Positions 35,900-47,039 of a DNA stretch of 64,000 nucleotides are shown piece by piece. The stretch is from positions 13,911,667 to 13,975,666 of the forward strand of contig WMCF01000015.1 of NCBI GenBank assembly GCA_009792885.1. The letters run 5' to 3'. The notes below the pieces were generated by a model. It worked only from the letters and a program-made list of their open reading frames with translations, did no database searches and had not been told where the DNA came from. Each line of letters starts with the position of its first letter. The first letter of the stretch is position 1. Origin of the DNA: Eremophila alpestris peregrina. Lineage: Eukaryota; Chordata; Aves; Passeriformes; Alaudidae. Both the position numbers and the translations under genes were made by a program.

Positions 35900-38800
35900 A
35901 TGAGCCCCCTGCGGCTGCTGGCCGCCGCCTGCCTGCTGGCCCTGTCCCGCTGCAAGACGGTGAGGTATCGCACCGACGAGGAGGGCGCGCCGGGCACGGT
36001 GATCGGTACTCTGGCCGACGAGATGCCGGTCAAGGCGCCGGGGGAGATGAGCTTTCGCCTGATGCGGCAGTTCAGCAACAGTTCGCTGGTGCGGGTGCGG
36101 GAGGAGGACGGGCAACTGAGCATCGGTGAAGCGGGATTGGACCGGGAGCGGCTGTGCGGCCAAGCCCCCCAGTGTGTCCTGGCCTTCGACGTGGTGAGCT
36201 GCTGGCGGGAGCGCTACCGTCTGGTGCACGTGGAGCTGGAGGTGCGTGACATCAATGACAATGCACCGCGCTTCCCCCATGCCCAGATGGCGCTGGAGGT
36301 GTCCGAGAGTGCTGCACCCGGCACTCGCCTCCCTCTGGAAGTGGCTGTGGATGAGGACGTGGGCTCCAACTCCATCCAGAGCTTCCAGGTCTCCCTCAAC
36401 AGCCACTTCGGTGTGGAGGCACAGACACGGGCAGATGGGGCACGCTGTGCTGACCTGGTGCTGCTCCAGGAACTAGACCGCGAGCGCCAGCCCTCCTACA
36501 CCCTGGAGCTGGTGGCCAAGGATGGTGGCAGTCCAGCACGCTCAGGCACAGCCACCGTGCATGTCCGCGTCCTCGATGCCAATGACAACAGTCCGACCTT
36601 TGCCCAGAGCTCCGTCACGGTGGAGTTGCCCGAGGATGCACCGCCTGGCTCCCTGCTGCTTGATCTGGATGCTGCTGACCCAGATGAGGGCCCCAATGGT
36701 GAGGTGGTCTATGCCTTCAGTAGCCAAGTGCCCCCTGAGGCACGGCGGCTCTTCCGCCTCGACCCACGCTCGGGCCACCTCACACTGGAAGCCGCCGTGG
36801 ACTACGAGCGCACCCGCACCTACGAGCTGGACGTGCGTGCCCAGGACCGTGGTGCCAGCCCCCGTGCTGCCACCTGCACCGTCGTCGTGCGCCTCACCGA
36901 CGTCAATGACAACGCTCCACGCATCAGCATCAGTGCCCTCCGTGGCGCCTCCAGTGCTGCTGGTGTAGCCTACGTCAGCGAGGCGGCAGCCAGTGAGAGC
37001 TTCGTGGCCCTCGTCAGTGCCACAGACCGCGACTCGGGTGCCAATGGGCAGGTGCGCTGCAGCCTTCGTGGCCATGACCACTTCGCCCTGCAGCGAGCCT
37101 ATGAGGACAGCTACATGATCGTCACCACGGCGGCGCTGGACCGCGAGCGCATCCCTGAGTACAACCTCACCGTGGTGGCTGAGGACCTGGGCTCGCCGCC
37201 CTTCAAAACCGTCCGCCAGTACACAGTGCGGGTGAGCGATGAGAATGACAACGCGCCGCTCTTCGCCAAGCCCCTCTACGAGGTGGCTGTACCAGAGAAC
37301 AACCCCCCGGGTGCCTACATCACCACAGTGGTGGCTCGTGACCCTGACCTTGGCCACAATGGTAAGGTCACCTACCGGCTCCTGGAGACGCAGGTCATGG
37401 GGGCCCCCATCTCCACCTACGTCTCGGTGGACCCCGCCACCGGGGCCATCTATGCCCTCAGGACATTCAACTACGAGATCCTCAAGCAGTTGGACCTGAG
37501 GATCCAGGCCACTGATGGTGGCTCCCCACAGCTTTCCAGCAGCACTGTTGTCAAAGTGAGAATGGTGGACCAGAACGACAACCCTCCTGTCATCATCCAC
37601 CCAGTGCTCACCAACGGGACTGTGGAAATCGGTGTGTCCAGCAAGACCTCCCGTGACTCCCTGGTGGCCCAAATCAAAGCTCGAGATGCAGATGATGGGG
37701 CCAATGCTGAGCTCACCTTTGCCTTCCTGGAAGAGTCCCAGCAGGACCTTTTCACCATCAACCCAAGTACTGGGGACATTGTACTGAGGGGTGACCTCTC
37801 TGAAGAGCTGGGGCAGCTATTCAAGGTCATCCTCACTGTGACAGACAATGGCAGACCTCCCCTGGCCACAACTGCCACAGTCAACTTCCTGGTGACTGCC
37901 ACTGCTCCGTCCAGTATCCAAGACATAGCCAAGCCCAGCTCCTGGGAAGGAAAGGCTTTGCAGTGGGACATCCCTCTGATTGTGATCATTGTCCTGGCAG
38001 GCAGCTGCACCCTCCTCCTGGTGGCTATAATCACCATTGCCACCACCTGCAACAGGCGCAAGAAGGGGAACAACATCAAAAACAACACTGCCTTGAAGGA
38101 CCAAATAGACATCTCCCACCTGGAGAAGGGCCATCAGGAGGAGGGCAGCCAGAGGGGAAACATGTTTGAGGTACGAACCTTTCCCAGCAAAACCTCTTTC
38201 ACCAGCCCCGACCCCTCTCCAGCTGCTGAAGAGATCTCCACCACAGAGAGCGGCAGCGACAGCACTTGCCTCTACGAGGGTCAGAAGAGGCTGAGGGGAC
38301 AGAGTGGGGAGGTAAGGTCCCACCACAGGGACGTGGGGCAAAGGGTGGGGGGTATCTTGGAGGATGTGAATTGCAGAGGTGCAGTTAATGTTGGTTTACC
38401 CTTCACCACTTCCCTCTCTAATATCTCCTTTGATTTTCCTTCCCACCAGCAGTGTTTCACTGCCACTCCGAGCTACAACAAAGAACCTGCTCCCCCCGTG
38501 GCCATTTGGAAGGGACACTCCTTCAACACCATCTCCGGCCGGGAGGCAGAGAAGTTCAGTGGCAAAGACAGCGGCAAAGGCGACAGTGATTTTAACGACA
38601 GTGACTCAGATATCAGTGGAGATGCCCTGAAGAAAGATCTCATCACACACATGCAGAACGGTAAGAGCTCTGCCCCTGCTCCCCACTGGACCTCAGGCAG
38701 AAAGATGGGTGGATGGGGAGGTGGATGAAGGGACCCATTCGTGGGGCAGAGTGAGCAGGCGGGGCAGCTGAAGGGGAAGCCAGACACTGCATGGCACAAA

Positions 38801-39502
38801 CTGCCCATCTGCTGGTAGCAGACTGTTAGATGTTGGCTCCTCTCTGCACAGAGAGCCCAGCACAAATTAGGATATGTTGGAAGTGCTGTAGGATTGGATT
38901 TTGTTCCCAAAAAAAAGGTTCCCTTAAAGTTAGAATTGTGAAGAGCGTCCCTAACAAAACAACATTACCTAACCAAGCATGGTTTTTTGTTTTGCTGTAA
39001 AGCATCGCCTCCCCACTCCTACCAGTCACAGGATGATTCACTGCACTGACGGTAACTCTGAGGATCGTGAACGGTGTGGATTTATTCCTGCAGTAACGAC
39101 AGGTTTCTCCTCCCCTATCTCTCTCTAGGTCTGTGGGCATGCACTGCTGAATGCAAGATCCTGGGGCACTCTGACCGCTGCTGGAGCCCCTCCTGTGGCC
39201 GAGCCAACCCTCAGCCCTCTCCACACCCTTCAGCACCCCTCTCCACCTTCTGCAAGAGCACGTCCTTGCCCAGGGATCCCCTTCGCAGGGACAACTTTTA
39301 TCAAGCCCAGCTGCCCAAAACAGTCGGGCTTCAGAGTGTCTATGAGAAGGTGCTGCACAGGGACTTTGACCGGACGATCACGCTCCTCTCCCCGCCGCGC
39401 CCCGCACGGCTCCCTGACCTTCAGGAGATCGGGGTGCCCCTCTTCCCAGCCCCCTCAGCTAGGTACCTGGGCCCCCAGACCGAGACCACTGAGAAGGCAT
39501 AG
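35900..39502 (+). CDS. PCDH8: Protocadherin-8 (paraxial protocadherin/arcadlin)
   Basis: Coding exons are 35900-38311, 38450-38660 and 39129-39502, with GT-AG introns, giving 998 residues. The product is a single-pass calcium-dependent adhesion protein of the delta-2 protocadherins. A signal peptide (about residues 1-18) precedes six cadherin repeats (roughly 19-122, 123-232, 233-340, 355-452, 453-562, 570-668). The repeats are joined by DxNDNxP linkers at 117, 226, 334, 447 and 557, and the first has the protocadherin Cx5C loop (C86, C92). N-glycosylation sequons are at 60, 422 and 572. One membrane segment spans about 691-715. The tail keeps the delta-2 conserved motifs (FSGKDSGKGDSDFNDSDSDI at 840-859; LWACTAECKILGHSDRCW at 876-893) and a WAVE-complex-binding-like LSTFCK (912-917). 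Identity to PCDH8 is clear over the whole length from family knowledge. The family acts in paraxial mesoderm movement and in activity-induced synaptic N-cadherin removal. Human PCDH8 is 1070 residues by memory, partly because of an alanine-rich insert in repeat 4 that is short here. Confidence 0.97.
38312..38449 (+). other. PCDH8: PCDH8 intron 1, 138 nt, in frame and stop-free
   Basis: The donor is GAG|gtaagg and the acceptor is ttccttcccaccag|CAG with a good pyrimidine tract, so it is normally spliced. It is 46 codons long, in phase 0 and without a stop, so retention gives a 1044-residue isoform with an insert in the cytoplasmic tail. The tail is known to be alternatively spliced in mammalian PCDH8. 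The acceptor is a tandem NAGNAG (cagcag, 38447-38452), so Gln805 may be optional. Confidence 0.8.
38661..39128 (+). other. PCDH8: PCDH8 intron 2 (468 nt)
   Basis: The donor aacg|gtaaga and acceptor ctctctctag|gtctg split a Gly codon (residue 875) between the invariant HMQ(N/S)G and LWACTAEC segments of the delta-2 tail. Reading through the donor gives a stop after about 22 codons, at about 38726-38728, which would truncate the tail before LWACTAEC. Confidence 0.93.
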
Positions 39503-39875
39503 CCCAGTGTGCTCCCCCTCGAGTGCAGCCCTCCCTGCGCACACAACTAGGTCACTCCCGAGAGCCTTTAAGTTATTGACCAGATCCGATGTCGTATGTG
39601 TAAATATGCAAGATGTGCCTTAAAAATGAAGTTGTTTGGGAAAGATTTCCAATCAGATCAGTACTGTTTGATATTTGCAAACAAGAAAATTTGTTTGTAG
39701 CTAATGTAATTTTTATGAAATGTGCAGTATTTAAATTTCTTTTCACGTTTTCTACATTGGGGGTTTTTTCTTTTGCTTTTGGTTTACCCATGGCCTGCCA
39801 TTTTTTGTAGTGTTTTTAACCTGTACATTGTGTAATGTAATGTTTGTACATAATGAAAATGTTATATTTTTATAT

Positions 39876-39881
39876 AATAAA
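39876..39881 (+). terminator. PCDH8: Proximal poly(A) signal of PCDH8
   Basis: AATAAA lies 374 nt after the stop codon, preceded by UUUUUAU and embedded in AT-rich DNA. The downstream GT-rich element is weak, so use may be conditional. Confidence 0.55.
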
Positions 39882-40129
39882 TACTTAAAAATGGGAATTC
39901 TTGCCAAAGGAGCTGTCTGAAAGACACAGTAATAACAATTAATAATATCCTGAATATGTAGAATCTTGTAAGGGAAATTCCTCTTTCACAGTATGATATT
40001 AACCTAAGCAACCCAGTGTACTGAGAAGTTTGCCTTGCCAAATGTGACTTGTATTTCTTGAGTCTGTGGTCAACTTAAGTGTTATTTAATTGCCTTTGGT
40101 TCCTGTAATCTGTATCACTGATAAACACT

Positions 40130-40135
40130 AATAAA
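40130..40135 (+). terminator. PCDH8: Distal poly(A) signal of PCDH8
   Basis: AATAAA is followed within 3-20 nt by ggttttgtgatgtt, a good GU-rich downstream element. It is likely the main 3' end. Confidence 0.65.
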
Positions 40136-43033
40136 GGTTTTGTGATGTTCAGAGGGTTCTGTTCATGCATTTCATGCTTCAGAGCATAGAGGTCTTCACA
40201 GGTCAACAAAAGTATTTTGTGCTGGGAAATGCAGTGGGAAGGAGCTCCTTTTAGCCTTGCCTGTCGTTGGTCTCTGGCAATACCTTTGGAGGTTTAGCTC
40301 TAAAGCTTTTAATGCTGGGTGGGAGGGAGGCTTGGGTGACAGAGCCAGCCTTTGCTTGTCACTGCCTAGTCTGAGCTCTTCCAGCTCAATCCTTCATGGA
40401 GGGGGAGTGGTGTAATTTTAGTGAAGCTCAGTTCATCAGTGGAAATGTTCGTGCTGCGCCGATGTCTCTGCATCAGCAGCCACCCGAGCACTTTGCTTTC
40501 TGTTCTGGCTGAGACATTGAGTCAGGCTCTAGGGGTGTGTGCTCAAGTGCTTAGCCCTTGTTAAAGCAGCCTTAATAAAGAACAGCAACTTGTGTTTGTG
40601 TACATATATTTGTACATCAAGGGAAAGGTGCATAAAACAGGAATTAAAAATGTTGATTATATTGACACTTTCCAGAATACGTATTTCTCCTCTCCCTGAA
40701 ATGACAGTCCCAGAAAAAAAAAATTCTACAGAGCTTTGAAATTCCAATTGGGGTTTCAAGCTAAAAGCAGATCTCAAATCCTTCTGCTGAAACCAGGTAT
40801 GGAATAGCATTTAATGAAACACACTGAAGCATGAATGTTTCTTCCTGTGTTCAAAAAAATGCTTACACCAGAAGTAACACTTCTACTGGAGTTTTAATAT
40901 TTGATTGAAGTTTTCCAAAAGGGAAAACTGCTCCTTGTGTGGACTATATAATTTCACAATTTATACAAATCAATAATCCAAAAATCTGTACATGGCAAAG
41001 CTTTGGGATTTTATCATGAATTCTTTAACTATTTATCTAATTAGTATGGTACATATATATAGAATATGACTCACCAAGGAAATATAAAAACTTCTTTGAT
41101 ATAAACGAGGCTCTATTTGGCTTTGTGTCTCAAAATGTAAGTAGAAAACATTATCTCACCTGTATGTCCCTTAATCAACAAAAATCCCCTTTCTCCCCCA
41201 ACTCCAGCTGTCTCAAGCCCATGTAGCAAGAGTGGCAGAACCCAATCAAGTTTTTATGCACATGGGGGCTGAGTTTTAACTAGGGCTTCATAAAAGCCAC
41301 GGTGTGTAGATTGGTGGTGGGCAAAGAGTTTCAGAGATTGTACTTGAAGGGAATTTAAATCAGGCTGATGCAAGACTCAATTGGGAAGCTATGCTTGTGA
41401 TACATCTCCGATGGTCAGGAAAACAGGTGAGCATTTCTAGCAATTCCTCTGAAGTCTGGTAGTAAAAATCATGATGCATCTAATGAATTTAGACGGTCAT
41501 CTTGGTTAAATTTAGAGCTGAAGTTGTGGCTGAAGGACGGGTGCTGGGAAGGAAAGCTGGTAGCCTCCCTTCTGGCTAATGACCAGTGATGCTGAGCAGC
41601 AACGGCTGCATGGGAAGTAATTAGTCATAACTGAACTCAGGGAGGGAAAGGCTCTCTCTCAAAAAAAAGCAGGGCTGGCTGATAAGCTGGCTCTTCCTCA
41701 GCTAGTTCAAAAGCCTGGCTTACATACCCCAAGACCTTCACAGCAGGTCCCTGGGCTCCCCTGGCATGGCCAACAGGAGATAGTCACAGACGAAGGGCGG
41801 TTCATTGCAGTGGGTTTTGGCATCAAATTCATGCTCTTTCCTGCAACAGAGCTTGTGCCCTTCTGTGAGGATTGATGCTCCTCACTGCCTGATCAGGAGT
41901 TTGGGCCACCCCAATGCAAGGCAACCCTGAAATGGTAGGAAAATAAAGTCACTTGATCCTGTTCCCGAAACAGCTTTCAGCAGCAAGCAGCTACAGACTC
42001 ATTGGGGTTTGGGATCTGTCTGTTCTGGCATCCCACATGCTGTAAAATGTGGGATTTTAGTATTAAATACCACTTAATATTTAAATCTGAGCCCCTCATT
42101 TCACAGGGACTTTCTGGTTAGTGGAAAGATACAGACTTCTGAGAGCTTCTCATCTTGTCCTGGCCAGGCAATGGGGACTGTTCAGGTGCATCACTGAAGC
42201 TCCTGGTCTCCCCTTTTCTTGTAAGGGCAAGGGGCAGCAGTCTAGACTCCTGTAACTTTTTGATGCCTAAAACTACTTGAGGGAAGTCTCCAAGCTCCAT
42301 CAGATAAGAGCACACACCACCCAAAATGCAGCTGAGTGCAGAGGGGTGCCCAAGGCTTAGCTCCTGGGCTAAGTCCCTTGGATCAAACATTTGCTCCATT
42401 TATGCTGTTTCACTGTGTATGTCCTAGTTTATTTCTTTTAGTTTTTGATTATCATAACTGAGATTTTGCTAACGTACTTCAGATATAATGCAGCAGTGCT
42501 ATCAGTTAAATTCCATTTATTCGCCAAGCATGGTGTGACACCAGCCCTATGAGATGAGACTGTATGGCCACAGAACCTCTTGCTCACAAAGAGCTACCTT
42601 CTCCTGTCTGCCTTTCCCCGGCTCAGAGGGCAGAGGTGAGGAGGGGGTGCCAAGACACAGGACAGGAGACAGCACTCCTTCACTGAGCCAGTGATTAATT
42701 AATTCCATGGTCCAAACTGCCTACAGCAGCAGGACATCACAAAAGCACTGACACTGAGCTTAAGCCTGCTCCTGCTGAAATCTCTGGTAGTCACCTCCAA
42801 CGGAGCCAAGCACCCTCGATGCCCTCCATAATCACTGGTGAGAAACAAACACTTTTAGAGCATGAAACACAGAAGTGGGTAATTCCCACAGGCTCTTTTC
42901 CAGGTGTACCTTCACAGTCATTAAAGCATAACTGCAATATGTCTCCTGAGTGCCCCATTGATATTCTGGGACTGTGGGCTTGCATCTGACACCCTGGAGA
43001 CCTTGGGCAGGCCTCCAAATCTGTTTTAACTCT

Positions 43034-43132
43034 CAATAATTTAAATTAATTTTCCCAAAGTCAAGTCTGTTTCACCCATGACAGAAATGGGTGAGTGATC
43101 TCTCTGTATCTACCTTGACCCATGAGCTTTTT
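43034..43132 (+). mobile_element. ERV LTR fragment (3' part), same family as the 56.9-kb LTR
   Basis: It contains the characteristic run of an aattaatttt polyadenylation-region tail, an aagtctgtttcacccatgac block, gtgagtgatctctc and then ttgacccatgagctttt. Its ends match the corresponding part of the LTR at 57.64-57.70 kb, but it keeps about 50 bases that are deleted there. Only about 100 bases remain, and flanking LTR sequence is not recognisable. Confidence 0.7.
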
Positions 43133-46049
43133 TCATCTGAATTTCCACCCCTGATATGCTGAGGACAGGGAGTGAGTGAAAAATAGGGAGGGGATTTGGC
43201 TGCTGACCAAGGTCTACCCACCACACACACCAAGGAGACAAAATCCCAGGGATGCCATCTCTGGTGCTTCAGCCAAAAAATTAGTTAAATTCCCACTGAC
43301 CTGCTCCTCTGTTCTGTGCCATTTGAGGGCCTTCAAGGATGATTTATGTATTGAGATCTGTAATAGAGTCAAACACCACTAAGGTGCCTGATTCTGGTTC
43401 CTGCAGTGCATGCTGGAGGTGCAGGACTCCTCCTAAAACAGGGTGGCAGCGCTCAAGCTTATGAGTGGCTGTGATGTGACATCTCGGGTGGGGGCTTAAT
43501 CCTGTGTCCTCAACACATGCAAGACATGTGTTGAAAATGTGTCAGAAAATGCTGCCTGGACCAGACCCTGAAGGCAGAGAGACACCAGGTGGGGTTTAGC
43601 TGAAGATTCAGATGTGACTTCTGTGGCCAATGTGTAGGGTCTCCATCAATGACAGGCATCTGCACTCCTGTGGCAGACTAGGAGGGCTGGTCAGGGGGGT
43701 CAAGGGGGGCTGACATCTCACCATAGACACCTGAATTCTCCTTTCACAATTGCTGTCTGGTCTCCCATAACTGTGCTGACTACCTCACCATTGTATATGA
43801 CAGCAGACTAAGCACCTGCCTTAAACACAGGCACAGACCTTGTGGATATAGAAATTCAGGTGAGTGCACTGTCACCTAAGGGGATGGTCCATCCTCTCCA
43901 GCTCCAGCTTCATTTTTCCCTGACTCTTTTGACAGCACCACCCAGGAAAGTCATTTGCTCATGAACCGATGTACCAAAGTAACAAAATCAGGTAGATTGC
44001 TGCACATTTAGCTCATCCAGATGTCAAGGAAGGGGGCAGAGAGAGAAGAGGGCCCCAGGGCCTGGAAATAAGATAGGACTGAGTTTTTGAGCAGCAGCCA
44101 AAAAAGTAGATCAGCCTATATGTAACATAAAACCTCTGGAGGTTTCTAATCGATTTCAAGGTTGGTCAAGGAGAAAACATTGCCTTTTGGATAATTTAAA
44201 GGCTTAGCATCACTAGTGGTAATGCCCACTGACTCTTCAGCTGTCAGCTAAGCCCAAATTTAGCTTGAAGGATGTGGACTAATAACTGAAGAGAAGTGTT
44301 ACTTCCACCATATACACCAAGGTCTTCTAGTATTCCTTATTTAAATGGATGGTTAGGAGAAGCTCCCTGGAGTTGGGTTTCCCCTTCAGCAGTGATACAG
44401 ATCCCTCCTCCTGTACACACAAAACTGATTTCACACTCATGCTCATGATGCCCATGGACAGAAAGCAAATGGCCACCAAGCTGAGAAAAGCAATTACTTA
44501 GCCTGGGTGTGAGAAGCCAGTGGCTTCATTCAGCTGATAATTATTAATTATTTTTGAGTGGGCATTAGCATCCTCAGGGTCACAGGCATGAGCATGCAGC
44601 CTGCAGCAGGTAAACCCCACTTGCCTGTCAGCTCCTGCTGTGGTGGATGGCTAGCTGCTGTGCCTAGAGGGTACTCTTTGAGAAAGGAGGACCCACCAGC
44701 CCCACATCTGAGGTAAGGAAGCAATCCTGTCTGGTGCTCTAGAAAAAATGCTGCTAAAGAATGCAGAGGTATTTGTGGCAACTTCATCTTTCAGAGCTGA
44801 AAACTGTTCCAAGTTGTGCACCTTTGCCTTAACTGACATCAGATGAACATGCATGGAGGCCGGAAGTGGAGACTGCCTCCTACCCATTCTCCTAAATGGA
44901 TGGCCCAGTGTTGGGTGACAGGAATTACTCTTGTCCCAGGAGATGTCTGCTAGGCAGCCCCATCTTTGCAGCCCCAGCTCCCAGGACCTTTCACCCCCCT
45001 GACTGCTGTCTGTAGCCTTCTGCCAGGGTGATGAGAGCTGGCCCTGTCCAAATTGGCCGCTCTGTGGATGGTCACTGTACCCCAGCCATGTGCTCCATCC
45101 CCTCAGGATGGGACAACTCACTGAAGAACAACCAGCCCAAAGGTCCCTGCAGACAAATTCTCCTTTTTCTCCACAGGTTCATGCTCTCTGTAGAAGTACT
45201 CCTTTGTGGTTAAAGCTTCGGGATAACTTAAATTTGCTCGTGCAAGAAGAGGGTTTTGCAGGATGTCAGCAGAGGTCATGATGATAGGGAGCTCAGAGGG
45301 ACAGAGAGACACAAAAAGAAGAAGAAAGGGCAACAATTTCCTCCCTTCACCAGGAAAACTCTTCTCCCACTCACAGTGAGAAGACAAAAAAAGCAAGGAG
45401 TTTGGGAAGACAGGAGAGAGGGACCCACATGATGGGGGACTAAGCTGTCTAGAGGCTGCAAACACACAAAGGTTTGAGAGGATGCTCCCCAGCTAAATAA
45501 GCAATTTCATTATGTACAGAGGATCCTCAGCTTAATTCATCCTCTTTTTCCATGCAAAATATGTCCACTGGACTTGGAAGAAATTCAAGAACCTTGACTT
45601 TCCAAAAGTCCTACAGCAGACACTAAGAGCAGGTTGAGTGGACATGCTAGAGAATAGCATGAAGAGGCACCTCTGCAAATCAAGATCTTAACATTGCTTT
45701 TGTCCTCAAATTTCCAACCTAAATCTCTGCATGTGGCACAACAATATATGGTGTATTTGGGGTGGGACCTCTAAGTGAGAGCATTCCATCCCCAGCTCTC
45801 TGCTGCAGCAAGGTCTCCTCCCTCCCTAGAGTTTAATTTCACTTCTGTGCCAAAGACTTTCCTCCTTCCTCCCTCCTTTGGGGGCTAGATCACTTCAGAA
45901 ATGGGATCCAGCCAGGGCTGGCAGCCTGCTGTGACCTTTGCTTGTTGGAGTAATGTACAATAACAAGAGACCCGAGATACTTCTGAACACACAGCTTGGC
46001 AGGATGTTAATTAAAACAGAGTAACATTAACCTTTGCAAGGCCGTAGCT

Positions 46050-46140
46050 GAGAACATTTTATGAGCCCCTAGGAGGTAAAGGAACATGTTCAAGGCTACG
46101 CCACGTATCTGTGAGAGAGCTGGGAGTAAATCCAAGTGTG
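46050..46140 (-). mobile_element. MIR-like SINE remnant
   Basis: Words such as aggtaaaggaacatgttcaa, ggctacgcca and agagctgggagtaaatccaa follow the order of a reverse-complemented MIR core (aggttaagtaacttgcccaa, ggtcacacag, agagctgggattcgaaccca). It is degenerate, as expected for SINEs of this age in birds. Confidence 0.45.
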
Positions 46141-46479
46141 TTTTGTTTACATATCAGCATACAACCTGACACAGGCAATGAATCCAGGACAAGACCAGAT
46201 GGATGCACCAGAGACCAGTGGCATGAGAAGGCAGAAAAAAATTTCTTCCAGTCACTTCACTTGAAAGAGAAAGAGAATCTTGCCTCCATCCTCTCTCACC
46301 CACACCAACAGCAAGCCATCACTGTCCAAGTCGCCTTTGTAAAAGTCCCCACGGTCCCTTGGTCCCCTGTCAGACGATAACAAAGAGGTTCAGTCTGTTG
46401 CTTCCAAATTCATGGCTCCTTTGGGCCCCAGGATGGCCGGGGTACTGCTTTGTTTCACCACCCTGGCATGACCCGGGTT

Positions 46480-46930
46480 TTCTTAGCAGTTATTTATTTT
46501 TATTTATTTAACTGTGTAAATTGATTATCCATGTAACAACTTTAATCAATTATCTGTGGCAAACAACTTCTCTGCAACTTAATTTGCAAAGTTCTTCCCT
46601 GACCTAGCAATATCTGATTGCATCATATAAGAGCTTAACTTTGAAATGGCAACACATTTCATTAAAAATAACTAATAGCTGCAGGGTTTAAAGATGTAAA
46701 TGTTAATTTTCTTAATGAGAAAAAAAAGGGCATGCAGACTCTACCTGTCTATATTCATTATACTGTGTCCACATGGGATGACTCACATTTGCAAAACTCA
46801 GGTTTAATTAACATGCTTATTTTTACAATGATATTTCTCATTATAATAAATTAAATGTTTAAACAGCCAGTGCAAACATTTTGATCCAAGACAAAAATGC
46901 TTGCACAGTGCTAGTTTAAGCATTTAATTT
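46480..46930. promoter_or_regulatory. Candidate conserved AT-rich block beside the orphan CpG island
   Basis: About 450 bases are very AT-rich but not simple repeats beyond a short tatttattt run. They hold many homeodomain-type cores (ttgattatcc, tttaatcaattat, acttaatttgc, gtttaattaac). The block ends about 100 bases before a sharp GC-rich island. The composition pattern suggests constraint; alignment is needed. Confidence 0.35.
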
Positions 46931-47039
46931 ATTATAATCCTTTCCATAACAAATGCCTTAGAAGTTGATTTCTTCGCTGTGAAAGGCTATTAGTATTATT
47001 TCCTCTGGTAATGTTTAACCCAAGACAATCAGAAGTGTA

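Larger units (their letters stand above)
39503..40155 (+). other. PCDH8: PCDH8 3' UTR with two poly(A) signals
   Basis: AT-rich sequence follows the stop codon. AATAAA signals are at 39876-39881 and 40130-40135; the second is followed by a GT-rich ggttttgtgatgttc stretch that suits a cleavage site near 40150. Two Pumilio-type UGUANAUA sites (39599-39606, 39845-39852) and a canonical cytoplasmic polyadenylation element UUUUUAU (39867-39873) sit before the first signal. The 3' end is inferred from signals, not from transcripts. Confidence 0.75.
40156..46479. other. PCDH8-CNMD intergenic DNA, first part
   Basis: There are no protein-like open frames. It contains an ERV LTR fragment at 43034-43132 and a probable MIR-like SINE remnant at 46050-46140. 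The remainder is unremarkable AT-rich to moderate DNA. Confidence 0.7.

Noticed and set aside
35408..36406. 332-codon minus-strand frame over the PCDH8 promoter and first exon
   Set aside because: It is a shadow of the GC-rich PCDH8 coding strand; the sense frame carries unmistakable cadherin repeats.
36542..37672. 376-codon minus-strand frame inside PCDH8
   Set aside because: It is antisense to cadherin repeats 3-6; a long antisense frame is expected from biased codon use.
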